NCBI GenBank assembly: GCA_024699855.1
Contig: JAMPIQ010000002.1
Coordinates: 4,712,001-4,776,000, forward strand
Length of the DNA stretch: 64,000 nt
Source: Aphelenchoides besseyi
Lineage: Eukaryota; Nematoda; Chromadorea; Rhabditida; Aphelenchoididae
Direction: 5' to 3'
Both the position numbers and the translations under genes were made by a program. Shown here piece by piece: positions 49,912 to 62,037 of this stretch (its first letter is position 1; each line of letters begins with the position of its first letter). A model generated the notes under the pieces. The model had not been told where the DNA came from. It made no database searches and was given only the letters and a program-made list of their open reading frames with translations.

Positions 49912-50501
49912 TTATTCAGCTTCCTTTTTGCGCTATAAAAATTACGTTTACTCTCATGTGAATACACGGTCTAATTGTAGCTTCGATACATAAACATCTT
50001 CTTATTATTCTACTTTTTCAAGACTTCAAGAAGCTCGTTGGCGTTGTCGGTGTTCAGAAATGTACATTCGAAAATAAACGGTCACCTGATGAAGTTTTTC
50101 TGTTTGAATATACGGATATTCGTGGTCAAGAAAGTTGCTGACGTTCGTTGAGTTTTATCTCAACCGAATCTAATTCAAAGGTCCGGTGAAGTTAAACGTT
50201 CAAAAGAAGGTGGTTGTTCTCGATTATTGAAGACATTGAAGAGAAATTCAAGAAGATTCGGATGGGAAAGGTCTCGAACTTATTGTCCGAGAGAGTGCGA
50301 CGGCCGGACGTCGAAGTTGGCCGTCAAAAGACGATCAAAAGCGGCTGTTCGATCTGATTCACTGCGTACGCTACGCGGAAACGCGTGGGGACGAGGGGCG
50401 CCGTTGAAAGCGTATCGATTCGTTTGCTCCGCTGAAGTTGGACGCTTTTTTTGGCGCGTTACGCGGAATTACACTTTCATTTTACAGTTAAATTTAGAGC
50501 A
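49912..50501. other. Intergenic region upstream of RSU1
   Basis: Contains the CHMP5 poly(A) signal (50073-50078) and a CpG-rich, T-run-bearing stretch (50230-50470). TTTTACAG about 14 nt before the RSU1 ATG may be a trans-splice or 5'-UTR acceptor. Confidence 0.45.
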
Positions 50502-51488
50502 ATGGGCCGCGAGAAAAGTCACGACGAAGAGACGGAAATCGAGTGCGTGGATCGTGGGATTCACACGTTCAGTCAACTGAACTTGAATTGTACGTTTTCG
50601 TTCGCTTTTTTTATCGTCAATTTCAGTCGACAACGAGAAGTTGACTCGATTGACGCTCAGCCACAACAAACTGTCGACGGTTCCGCCTAACATCTCCGGT
50701 TTAGTTAACTTGGAGTACTTGAATTTGTGGAACAATCAAATTGAAGAGCTGCCAACGACCATCTCAGCGCTTTCGAATTTGAAGATCCTTAACGTTGGGT
50801 TAGTTAGAAGCTTTTCCTGCATTTTGTTTGTTCGCATTTCAGAATGAATCGACTCAACAAATTGCCGCGTGGATTCGGTTCGTTTTCGAAACTCGAGATT
50901 CTCGATTTGACTTACAACAACCTTCGCGAACAAAGTTTGCCGGGAAATTTCTTTTTCATTCAAACGTTACGAGCACTGTGAGTTCAACAAGAAGCCGATG
51001 CGTAGTTCTGTTCTTTTAGTTATTTGGGCGACAACGATTTCGAGTCTTTTCCGGAGGATATTGGACATATGGTCAACTTGCAAATCCTCGTGCTTCGTGA
51101 GAACGATCTGATTGATTTGCCCAAGCAATTGGCTTCGTTGGGAAAACTACGAGAGTTGCACATTCAGGTAAAGAGTTTCTACTTACTGTGAGGAATTACT
51201 TCTGGTTTTCAGGGCAATCGACTTCAAGTTATTCCACCAGATTTGGGATTATTGGAGCTGGTGAGCGCAAAGAAAAACTCACACAAAGTTTTGCGTGTTG
51301 AAAACAATCCGTGGATTGGACCACTTCGAGATGCGTTGTATCGCGATGGAGTGCTGGGCTTTTGGAACTACGTGCGAAGTGACAATTATCGTCGTTTGTA
51401 CGACGGTCATCCACGCGGTTTAGGATCACCACCACCGAAGCGAAACAAGGAGAAAAAGATCAGTCGTCTTCGTAGCAAAAACGCCTAG
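50502..51488 (+). CDS. rsu-1: Ras suppressor protein 1 (RSU1), leucine-rich repeat protein
   Basis: Five exons code for about 270 residues. Leucine-rich repeats run nearly end to end (LTRLTLSHNKLSTVPPNISG, LEYLNLWNNQIEELPTTISA, LKILNVGMNRLNKLPRGFGS, LEILDLTYNNLREQSLPGNF, LRALYLGDNDFESFPEDIGH, LQILVLRENDLIDLPKQLAS, LRELHIQGNRLQVIPPDLGL). The RSU1-specific cap follows (VLRVENNPWIGPLRDAL), with a basic tail (KRNKEKKISRLRSKNA). RSU1 binds PINCH in the IPP complex at integrin adhesions; in worms UNC-97/PINCH sits at muscle attachments. Confidence 0.96.
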
Positions 51489-52528
51489 ATGGTTTATGTC
51501 GTCCCCATTGTTCTAAAAATAAGGTGCTACTCCACACGCAATCGTATCGAATTTAACTGCTCATTCTGCCAAACAACATTCTTCTATTGCCATTGTTTTC
51601 TTAATTAGCTTTTGTACACTCGTGAGTTGTTTCCCAAATTTGAAATCCGTTTAATGAGAAGATTTTAATGATAAACAAAAGGAAAGACTGTGCAATGTGT
51701 TCGATTTGTTGGGAAACAACGAAACAGTTGAACAAATAAACGGAAATTGAAGGTTCTTGCTGACTTCCGATTACCAAGCAAAACAACTCGAAGTCAGAAA
51801 CTGCAATTTGGTTGATCAGTTTCCCACTCGTGGACTTGTTCTTTCGCTCGACACTCGTGAAATACGAAAGTTCAACATGCACTCGAGAATTTCACGTTAA
51901 ATTTCGTTGTTTTTCAAGTACTTCTCATCTTGTAACGACTTCATTGGTTCGAAAGGAAATCAGAACGGTTCGAAATTTTAACATTCGACTTCGAACCGCT
52001 CGTTCCGTGCATCGTGTGTATAAGAAGCGAAGCTTTTGCTGTCTTCACAGGTCACGCGTTTAAGTCAATTTAATACACCGATTCTATAAATAACCACAAA
52101 TCAACGCTAAGCGACTTTTGATCAACGGTACGCTTCAAACTTGTCGTTGCGTCATCATGACGATATCGTGCAGGTCCTTGACTCCGGGAATGTTATTCGC
52201 GCACATTTTGGCTTATGAGCTCTGCAAATACCAAGTGATCTCGTGAGCTCGAAATCCGACAATCCGAGATCAATTGGAGTTTTTATTAACAGACTTTCTG
52301 AGTGGAAGTGTTTACTTGATTTTTTGACACGCATTGAAACATGTGAATGAATGCTTGTTGTATATCCCTTCAAATTCTAAAGTTACTGAATCTTAGGTCC
52401 GACAATTAGCGTTTAAACTCGTGGGTGGTTTAAGAAGTTAACGGACACGAACTCAAGTGGTTTTGTGAGCCGGGAATGTTTACCGTGAAAATTATTGTTA
52501 ACTTCGAGATTATTGTAATTTGTTTAGA
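51489..52528. other. Intergenic region between RSU1 and CAL-1
   Basis: No supported exons. It holds the RSU1 3' UTR and the CAL-1 promoter. TTTGTTTAG ends 1 nt before the CAL-1 ATG. Confidence 0.45.
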
Positions 52529-55500
52529 ATGATGGCCAAGTCAGTGAGTGCAAACGATGTGGCATTCGAGTCCAGTACGGAACGTTCCAACAACTCCAGC
52601 AATGGTCATCGTGGCCGCAATCTACGATTCGAAATTGACGCTCGACTATATGCCTGGTACACCGATTTGACGCGCTATTTTCTTGGTCCCGATGATCTAA
52701 CGAAAACCGGAATTCGAGATCTGAAAGTCGTACGAATGTTGAAACGGGTATGTTTCCACTTGAACTGTGAATGTGCTTCTCTTTAACCAAAAACTTTGGG
52801 CGTTGATTAATCGTAGTCTATTGCTTGAGAACATGAGATTGCTTGGATCTAAAACATCAGACGGTTTTGCGGAGATCGAATACTGATCGCGAAAATAAAG
52901 CAACAAGTCTCTATTCTCATTTTCTTAATTTTTGAACGCCACTACAGTGTCTCTAGCAAAGAGAATCGAGTGCTTAAACAGACGGTTCGCACTTGACTTT
53001 AACACTGACATCAGATGGAAAGAAAAACGGAAAATTTGTTCGAGTGTTTGTGTCAATTACTCTTGGATTTTGTACTGGAAAAAGACTAGCAGTAACTTCA
53101 GTTGAGATACGCTTTGTTATTCTAACAAATGATTGATGTAGAGAAGAGGTCGAGAGTATGGTTCATGACCGGAAATTTTGTCGTCAGCGAAAATGTTTTT
53201 GTTAGGAATTTGGTTTTGTTTTTAAACGAATTGCGTCTTCGTTTGCTGGATGGATTGACCTGTCAGTTTCGGTCTTCGGAATAAATAGTCCGTGACCCAT
53301 TGCTTAGCATGTGGAACGGCACTTCGATCGAGAGTCAGCTGCTTATTAAGAGCACTGCGAATACTTGAAATTCCAATCGGGTTGTCGCTGTTGCATAATT
53401 TTGACGAGACGTGATCAGAAGTCGAGGTCTTGCTTCCGACAATTCGTTTCATCAGTTACAAGAAATTTGATGTTTTCGATTCTAAGTGAAAACACGTGTG
53501 TGCTCATCACGTATAAATTGGTCTTCTTTAAGTCATAAACCTTTTAATTGCGAGCTTGAAGTTTGATCGTTAGTTACGATAACCTTCCCGATTTAGCCTG
53601 CCGCTTTGCATCACACCCATGAAATCTATTTCGAATTAATTTTATTGCCCAATAATCTCCGAGTTGCAATGATCGCCGCCGCAACGATCTCCGAGCGACG
53701 TTAATCTTCGTGGCCATGACATTTGGCTATCAATTGCTTTTTGGATTTCATTAGTCTGAAGGCCGCTGTTTCAAAAACCCAAAGCGAAACCTTGACGACG
53801 TTCTGCTCTTTGTCTCTGCATTTGGATGCTTGAAATCCGATTTCATTGCGACCTGTTGTTCAATCGGCCACCCTCGTTTTGGTTGCCATCGGCAATAGCA
53901 ACTAGTACTTTGTCGAAATTAGTTGGCGGGATTAGTAGTTTGCTGTAGTTGCCAGAGGCAATTTGAGCAACGACCGATGTTTGTTGATTTAAATTTGCAA
54001 ATGTCTATTGACGTACTTCACGTCGTCATTTTCCAAATTCCTCTTAATACTCTCGATTCTCGGAGTTTACGGTAAAAGACGAGTTTAAGCTCAATGACGC
54101 TAATTAACTTCTTGAGTGATTTCATCAGCAGAAGATGATCGAATGTCCAGACAATTAGCTGTTTCTTGTTAGGCCACTTTCTGAAACTTAAAAGAATGAA
54201 AATCGAAAAGTCGAGAGCAAGTTTTATGTCGACTTTTGAAGTTTGTGAAGCAAACTTTCAATTCTTTCGTTTATTTGATTTTAGTGAGATCATACTCATA
54301 ACTGACGGGCAATTAAATGCGTTAAGTGGTCGATTATCGAGATAATCATAATGGCAAATAAAGAGGTCAAATATAAAAAGAAGGTCATATATTCGGTTTT
54401 TGTTATTTCGAGTTCAAATGACACACGGTCGAAAAATAAAATACGTTGGGAAATGGCGACATTGGGTGAAGGTAAGAAGTCCACAGAGTTTCTCCGACTG
54501 TCGTCTTGTTTGTTTGAACTGCGATAAATGGGGGCGACCGTAAAGCGGAAATACGAGTCGAATGAAACGGTAAGAATTGCAAACCTTCTGACATATCCAT
54601 TACAAAAACGGAAGCACAAGGTGGGACTGAGTGACAGTTTAGGAGTTTTATGTCCACCGGTGCAGCTGCTTTTCGCGTGCGATTCCTCAATCAACAGCAA
54701 CACTTCCGGTGAAGTTTTGAACGTTTAAGTTAAAATAAAACAGCTGCGGGTTTTCACGTTGAGTGATGGCACACATTTCGTTTTTGAGTCCAGAGGTCGG
54801 GAACAGATCATTTTGTCATTTGTTCTTCATATCGACTTGTTGTTTTCATCGCAATTGGGAAATTTGACGATCATTGAGCCTTCGAATTGTTGTTGAATTA
54901 GCGTTATTGCGGGCGGATTTTGGAGATTAGTTGAGGCGAAAAACATCGTTTTTGGTCAACTGATTACGCTCCGTTTGGCTCGTACACCGCGCTTTCCAAT
55001 CAAACTGCTTTCCTTCTTCTACTTTTGGCACATTCGTAGTTACGAATGTTCAATTGACCGATCAATTTCATGGGCATATTTTGCACATTTTCGTTCTCTC
55101 AAAACTTTCATTCCTTTGAAACTAATACGCTTACTTCTTCTGAATCGCTTTTTTCTTATAATCACTAAATCAAATCGTATTGTAGGTCTACGAAACAGCC
55201 ATGGCATTGGGAGCTCACACATTGCAAACTTCTGCACATATGATGCAGTTTTCAGAAGAAATCATTAGACAAGTGAGTTCTTATCTCAAAAAACATAAAC
55301 AAAAATACAAATATGACGATTCTAACAAAATTATTTCAGTTGACAATCGAAGAGATCGACGAGTTTCGTGAGGTGAGTTATGTGATCGTGTGCTTTGACT
55401 GTTAAGTTCAAAAAAAGTTATCTCATTTATTCGTCTCTGAAATGAGACTTATGTTTTTACATACACAATCGAAAACTTCTTTTGCTAAGTCAGTAAAACA

Positions 55501-56332
55501 CAAGCTATATGGGGGATTATTTGAGCAGTGTATCAAAGGGAAAAGAGCCTTTGACCTTCAAGTAATGGTCATGGTTACTGACAATATGTTTGTAGGCTTT
55601 CATGATGTTTGACAAGGACGGAAATGGCACAATCTCGACAAAAGAGTTGGGCGTAGCTATGCGATCACTTGGACAAAATCCAACAGAACAAGAAATCTTG
55701 GAAATGATCAATGAAGTCGATATTGGTAAGTCGAAGAACTGAGTACTTAATCGAAGCATTTTAGATGGCAATGGTCAAATCGAGTTTCCAGAATTCTGGC
55801 AAGTCATTTCAGGATCTTTTGGTAATAAGTTTCGGAGCTTTCAGTGTCATGATGAAGCGTATGATGAAGGAAACTGATTCGGAAATGATTCGTGAGGCAT
55901 TTCGCGTATGTTAATTGATTGCAGAACAAAGCTAAAGCGAAATTGCAGGTTTTTGATAAAGATGGTAACGGAGTTATCACGGCTCAAGAGTTTCGGTACT
56001 TTATGGTAAGTTGCAACTATTTGCATCTTAATTATACTTTCTTTTCATTATAGATTCACATGGTGAGTTGGCGTTTAGTCGAATAAACTACAAGCTAACA
56101 AGCACACAGAATCAATATCTTTTTTAGGGTAACAACTTTTCGGAACAAGAAGTGGATGAAATGATCAAAGAAGTGGATGTTGGTAAGTGCCTAATTTGTG
56201 AATAGATCAAATGAGTTTATTTTCAGACGGAGACGGTAACTAGAGTTTCAATTCGAGTTTTTAGTTTCTCTTTAAGGTGACATCAATTATGAAGAGTTCG
56301 TCAAAATGATGTCATTCTCGCACACAACTTAA
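52529..56332 (+). CDS. cal-1: Calmodulin-like EF-hand protein, CAL-1 type
   Basis: Ten or so exons, including 52529-52747, 55186-55272, 55340-55372, 55596-55725, 55765-55798, and the two micro-exons 56054-56062 and 56227-56235. From [20 protein letters not shown] onwards it matches nematode CAL-1 almost residue for residue. It has four EF-hands: loops [36 protein letters not shown], and DVDGDGDINYEE. All calcium-ligand positions are kept. The first exon adds a 73-residue extension ([20 protein letters not shown] ... [10 protein letters not shown]) across a 2.4-kb intron, joined in phase 0; a shorter form starting at the MAL or MMQF methionines is possible. One intron is of GC-AG type. Calcium-binding regulator; targets unknown. 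AATAAA at 56476. Confidence 0.93.
52748..55185 (+). other. Long first intron of CAL-1
   Basis: 2.4 kb, about fifty times the usual intron here. It contains no supported plus-strand exon. A 76-codon minus-strand ORF (53222-53452) lies inside and is described among the findings. The length suggests regulatory content. Confidence 0.6.
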
Positions 56333-56545
56333 TCGACAGCTCATTAAAATCGAATTACATCTTTCGTTCGATAGGCATTGATCACTTTTCGATTGTCGAC
56401 ATTCCGCAGTTGAGAGACTTTAATGTTCACATTAACCCTCCTTCTGATTGCTCATTTGTCTATGTAATTGATTTGAATAAACTTATTTGTATGTCAATTT
56501 GTTTGTGGCTTAGCAAATTAACAACTCTTTCAATAGAGACATCTG

Positions 56546-57201
56546 ACAAGAAGAAGTCCAGAGTAATCCGCGCCAGTTTTGACTGAATTATGTATCAGTC
56601 TACGCGCAATTTTACGCTGATTATCGTGGTGAAGTCCGTTTGTTTTATCGCACTTCATTATGGAGATATTGGCCGTTCTATTTGCGCAGAATTCATTCCG
56701 GGTTATGGTCCGCTAATCTGCCCTCGAAAGTGTGAGCTGCAATAGTCGAGTGAGAAAGTGATGGGCTTGCGAACTCTTTTGGAGGTTGCAGGTTCAATTC
56801 TCTCTGTTGTCGAATGCAAGTTGATGTCATGTATCCAAAAAAGAAAAGAGTGAATAGTAGGTGACTACGAGGGATCCAATCGACTACTTTCTCACTTTTT
56901 GGAGTCTTTTTGGTAGAACGCAGCACTTGAAAGAGACAATCGAAGAAATCGAACTCGCAACCTTCAAAAGAGTTCGCAAGCCCATCACTTACTCACTCGA
57001 CTATTGCAGCTCACACTTTCGAGGGAACACTAGCGGACCATAACCCGGAATGAATTCTGCGCAAATAGAACGGCCAATATCTCCATAATGAAGTGCGATA
57101 AAAACAAACGGACTTCACCACGATAATCAGCGTAAAATTGCGCGTAGACTGATACATAATTCAGTCAAAACTGGCGCGGATTACTCTGGACTTCTTCTTG
57201 T
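56546..57201. repeat. 656-bp foldback element with 245-bp inverted arms
   Basis: Left arm about 56546-56790 and right arm about 56957-57201 are near-perfect inverted copies (only a few substitutions and a one-base indel), ending at ACAAGAAGAAGTCCAGAGTA and its complement. A spacer of about 165 bp lies between. No transposase frame is present. It looks like a non-autonomous foldback or MITE-like transposable element. Each arm also contains a stretch resembling a tRNA gene (AGTCGAGTGAG box-A-like at about 56744 and GGTTCAATTC box-B-like at 56791, with the mirror copy GAGTTCGATTTC). Target-site duplications are not obvious. Confidence 0.85.
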
Positions 57202-57616
57202 GAGGATCACGGTTCTCGAATTGCACTCAAAAATGTCGGGGATTTTTGACTTTCTGCTTCTCACCAAAGAACTTCTGTTTACACACAGTTAAACGTTCAA
57301 GGAGTTATACAAACCGGAAATTCAAGCTAATTATCGTCAAACAAACGTTCTCAAAGTATTTTATTGTTCATATTTTCAAAGAACAATCGCCGTTGTATCG
57401 ACGTAAAAGATTTGGTTTCGACGTGTGCAATTGTAATAGGCAGTGTTCTGAAACGCTATTTAGTGAGTCGAAATTGACGGTACCTTTGGTGCTTGACGAT
57501 GCACAGGAATGTTCTCGAGACCTTCGGTCGATGAGAAATTGCAGGACGTTGGGCACGATAGCGGAGCAAAATCAACTGTTGAACATTTCTTCCGCTGAAA
57601 CAGATGAAAAGACTCA
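57202..57616. other. Gene-free stretch
   Basis: A 124-codon plus-strand frame (57246-57620) overlaps other open frames and has no recognisable feature. Confidence 0.35.
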
Positions 57617-57988
57617 TTAGAACGTATTCAGGTCCACCTGTCGATACTGTAACCCAACCGGTGTTTCCCACTGAGACCATTGATCCGAACATTTTAAATA
57701 ACGAGAGAAATGACGCGAATTGTCGACACGATACAAAACGAAGGCCGTGCAAAGAATCAGCATTCCAACGACAACCAGCACACTTCCCAAAGCGCGTTCA
57801 ATGTGCAATCGACGAATCTGTTTCACCATTGCAGTATATTCATTTCGATCACGTTGCAAACATTCCAATTGTTCTCGATCGGCGGCATCGAAAATCTCGC
57901 TCAAACGTTGAAGTTGTGGATCAACGATGGGCATTTGAACGTGCTCTTCTTTCTTGTTCGTTGCATCGGGCTTAGCGTTAACGGGCAT
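57617..57988 (-). CDS. Small single-pass membrane protein
   Basis: A single-exon frame of 123 codons from ATG at 57988. A charged helical N-terminal half (LQRLSEIFDAADREQLECLQ, RDRNEYTAMVKQIRRLHIER) is followed by one clear transmembrane segment (ALGSVLVVVGMLILCTAFVL) and a short hydrophilic end. No signal peptide, so the N-terminus is probably cytosolic. An exon junction could trim the last 20 residues. Family unknown. It is divergent from the neprilysin gene 413 bp away. Confidence 0.55.
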   Translation of the reverse strand: MPVNAKPDATNKKEEHVQMPIVDPQLQRLSEIFDAADREQLECLQRDRNEYTAMVKQIRRLHIERALGSVLVVVGMLILCTAFVLYRVDNSRHFSRYLKCSDQWSQWETPVGLQYRQVDLNTF

Positions 57989-58401
57989 GATTCAATAGAC
58001 CAACCGTTTACCACTCGACCTTCATGAAAATGGAGACGAGTGTTGATGGCTCACTTGCCATTTGAAATTTGCAATGAAAGAAATTGGAATTCAAAAAAGT
58101 TTAGTTTTTGTTATTTTCTACGTGATTAATTGTTCCATTTTACAGGGATTGTGAGACCAATAATCAACAATGTATGTGATAAACAGTTGATCTTTTCGTA
58201 GTCAGTTTCATCGCAAAAAAGCAAACGTTTGTTCGTCCTTATGATTGGTAATGTCGTTCCGCAAGTTGGCAAACACGAAGCTTCCTTTTGTCATCAGTTA
58301 TCAATAAGGCGGAATTTTGTGTTAAGCTTCTTTCTGTTGGAACTTTTTTGATAACGATTCCCGGCGACTGTGTCATTTCAATCGGCTTCAAAGTTGCAGC
58401 C
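57989..58401. promoter_or_regulatory. Divergent promoter region
   Basis: Separates the small membrane protein (-) and neprilysin (+) starts. A minus-strand frame (58239-58577) overlaps the neprilysin first exons and is not supported. Confidence 0.4.
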
Positions 58402-61400
58402 ATGTCGAAGGTTTGGTTGGGCTTTATAGTTCGTAAGTACTTTGAATAACGATGTGGATGAATGTCTTGATTTAAGTTCTGGTAATTGGAAGCATTGCTA
58501 TTGGAGTTGTGAATGTTGGTAAGTGTTACAATAAGTATTGAAACGTATTTTTTAGTGTTCACAATCTTAACGCGCAACGATGTTCATAAAATAAACGGCA
58601 ACACTCAGAGCAATCCCAACACAACGGCAAGTCCAGTGTCTTCGACAACCGTTAGCGGTACGGTCAGTACACAGGTCGGCTGGAAGGTAAACGTTTATTC
58701 GATTTCTGTAGACATGACTTATTTCAAGGATGCTGCTCAGCAGCTTCTGAGAGGTTTAGATTTCAGTGTTGATCCGTGTGAGGATTTTTACGCATTTACG
58801 GTCTGAATTTCTTGTCTTTTTTAAAAGCAATCGAGGATCATTTTAGTGCAATAAGTATCTTAATGATACGCCAATACCCGAAGGTCGAAGTCGAATCGGA
58901 ACTTACGACGAAGCACAACAAAAGGTGAATGACATGATCAGCAAAGCATTGGAGAAGTTGGACCCGAACAAAGCGACACAAACCGAAATTCTTTCGAAAA
59001 AGATCTACGATCTGTGTTTGGACAATTTGAAGAAAACCGAGAACGACAAATCAAAAATAATTAATCAGCAACTGACAAAAGAGTGGGTAAATTGACGGTG
59101 ATCTTACTATTTGAGCATTTCAGCATCGGTGGAGTAAGTTAATTTTACGTGCACTTGTTCTTAAGTTCATGGGTTTGAAATATAATAAAAGTAGTCAGAG
59201 AAGATCAACAAGCCTTAGAGTTGCATTGATCTAATGGGCGGAGTTGAGAGTTCAAGTTCTATGATCAAACGATCTTTACAGATTCCAATGTTGACCAAAA
59301 GCTGGACACCAAGTACTCTCGACAAACTGTTGAATGTCGCAGGTGATTGGCAATCTCAATGGAATATTGATACGATTGCGTCCGCTTTTGTAACGGCGGA
59401 TTACGGACGGCCTTCACAATATGCGTTGTTTTTTGGATCACCATCTCTGGAATATCCACTGGACTATTACATTAAACCGACATACATAAGCCAGTTGGAA
59501 GAATATCGCCAAGAAACGATTGGCTTGTTCAAAACATTCGCCAAAAACATTGGAGCTGATGATTCGACTGTTGAAGATGAAGTGACAAAACTCGTTCAAT
59601 TCGAAGTCACACTCGCAATGGACATGATACCTTCGGATTTGCTTAAGAACAGTCGATTGCAATTTAACAACTACACTCTTGATGAGTTGGCCAAACGCTA
59701 TCCATCAATAGGAACTTCATATTTCAAAGCTCTTCTGAAAGATTATCTGCAGAGCCAAGAGATTGGAAAAGTTTGTCTTTACCGTTTTTTATGCAAATCA
59801 ACTTTGTAGGTTGATATGATCATATCGGAGCCTCGATACTTCCGCGCACTGGATTCTATTTTTGAAGATCAAACGGTAACATTTATTCTCAAGTATTTGG
59901 TATGTCGTCCTTATAGTTTGATATTCGAACATTTGCGAATTATCTTTCAATGCGATTTCTCTACGTAGGTCAGATGTAAGCTATAGCCTAAAGACGATGT
60001 TTAAGGCCAACGGTGAATTCGTAGGTGGGCTGATGAAAGAACGAATTCGAAAGATCCGGGAAGTGAAATTTGATGCGCGTTCAACCGAAGATTATGACGA
60101 AGACAAATTGGGATGCGTGTCGACGGTTCAAGGATACATGCCCTACGGTCCCGGATACATCTACTTGGTAGAAGTTGGAAAAGAAAATCGCGAGAAAATT
60201 CGACAAAATGTGTCCGATCAAGTTCAACTCACAATTGAAGAGTTTCTGAAGGCAAGTCGACGATTGCGGATTTAGCGATGCGGGCGCGGACTTTTGCGGA
60301 CGACGATCATCTCCGTGATTTACTAAGAATACTGGTCTCTCTCTTGTGTGTATGTCGTTAGTTAGAATCGTCGTTCGCATCTACAAATCCGCAAACGTCA
60401 GCCTGCTTTTGAAGAATGTTGATACGTTGGAATGGATGACATCAGACTCGAAAAAAGCCGTAAAGAATAAGGCACAGAATCTGGTGAAAAACATTGGCTG
60501 GCCATATTGGTTTGACTTCGACAATCCATCGAAATTGGATGATTATCATGCGAACTATTTGTTGGCAAAAGATGAAACCGACTATTTTACACTCCTCAAT
60601 AAACTTGGCACCGCGATGCAAAAGACGGAGAATTTAGGGCGATTGAAAATGGCCAAAGTAGACCGTCAGAACTTTCAAGATTCTCCCAGCATTGTGAACG
60701 CGTGGTACGAACCCACCCTGAATTCAATAACGGTTTGTTATACGAAGATGAATTTATAACAAAAGATCGAATGAAAAGAGAGTGTTGACGTGGAGAAAAA
60801 GTGATGTCAAAAGAAGTGATCCGGATCCGCGAAACTGCTTCCTTTTTATATGCGGTTTGGAGGGTGTTTTAACGCCCAAACTGCAGCAAAAGGGAGCGAT
60901 TTCGAAGAACATTCACAAGATTAGATTCCATTTGCAATACTTAATCCGCCGTATTACAAGTTGGTTAATTGAATTGCCAACAGTTAACTGTCATTTTAAG
61001 TTACGACTGGCCATTAGCGTACTCTTTTGCTGGAAACGCAGGGTAATTGAACGAAATTATTTTCATAATGTAAATGCTTTTAGTTCAATTGGTCACGAGC
61101 TGACACACGGGTTCGATTCTGATGGCGTACAGTTCGGCGGAAATGATAATTTCGCAAATCTTTAATCGTATATCAGATACTGTTTTAAGCGAACTCAGTA
61201 ATTGCAATTGGCAGTTTTGTACATTCTTGGATCAAAATTCTACGAATGGTTTCCTCAAAATGGCTAGCTGTGTAAGTAACTGTTTATGAACAAAAACATT
61301 TCAATTGTTCGCTTCAGGTAATATCTCAATACTCTGAGCAGTGTTGTCCTTTGAAATCTGGAAACGTGCACTGCGCAAACGGCGTGGAAACTCAAGGAAA

Positions 61401-61958
61401 GTTATCGAGAAGTTATCTCAGTTTTACAGTCCTTACGTGAAGCTTTAAAAAAATTAAATTGCGGTTATTGAAATCTTTTTTTAGGTGAAAATATCGCAGA
61501 TCTCGGGTTAGTTCGAAATCCTATCACAATTAAACAATTGAGTTGAAGTGGACAACTAGCCGCATACAACGCGTATCGACGTTGGGTAGCAGAAAGTCGC
61601 AATGGAGTGGAAGAGGATCGATTGCCGGGATTGGAAGGATACACGGCGAATCAAATCTTTTGGATTAGCTACGGTGAGTTCAACGACCTCGAATATATTA
61701 GTTATTCAAACATATAGGTTTCTCGTGGTGTATGAATCAGAACTACATATCACTCTCAAATCAACTGTTAACGAACGAACATGCCCCAGGTTCTTGTCGA
61801 GTTAATCAAGGTACATCCACTGGGTTATTTTTCGTTTAATTGATATATTTTTAGTGATGCAAGACATTCCTGCCTTTGCTAAAGACTTTGGCTGCAAGCC
61901 CAAATCCCCGATGTTTCCGCCAGCGGAACAACGATGCAAAGTCTGGACTGGAGTATAA
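58402..61958 (+). CDS. Neprilysin-family (M13) zinc metallopeptidase
   Basis: Many short exons code for about 780 residues. It is a type II membrane protein: short cytosolic start MSKVWLG, anchor FIVLLVIGSIAIGVVNVVFT, then the ectodomain with the first M13 block DFSVDPCEDFYAFTCNKYLN. Next come FGSPSLEYPLDYYIKPTYIS, CVSTVQGYMPYGPGYIYLVE, VDTLEWMTSDSKKAVKNKAQ and VNAWYEPTLNSIT, then IPFAILNPPYY. The zinc site SIGHELTHGFDSDGVQF, the third ligand ENIADLGG and the substrate-binding EHAPGSCRVN are all present, with the terminal CKVW motif. It should therefore be an active endopeptidase cutting small peptides outside the cell. Several introns use AAG acceptors and one a GC donor (60252). The exon join between about 61150 and 61215 is unresolved. 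Confidence 0.92.
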
Positions 61959-62037
61959 ACAACAGTTGTGGTAATTTGATTTCTATTCCATTCGACGACT
62001 TCAACGACCAGTGAATTTCTAATCTGAAAAAACTTTT

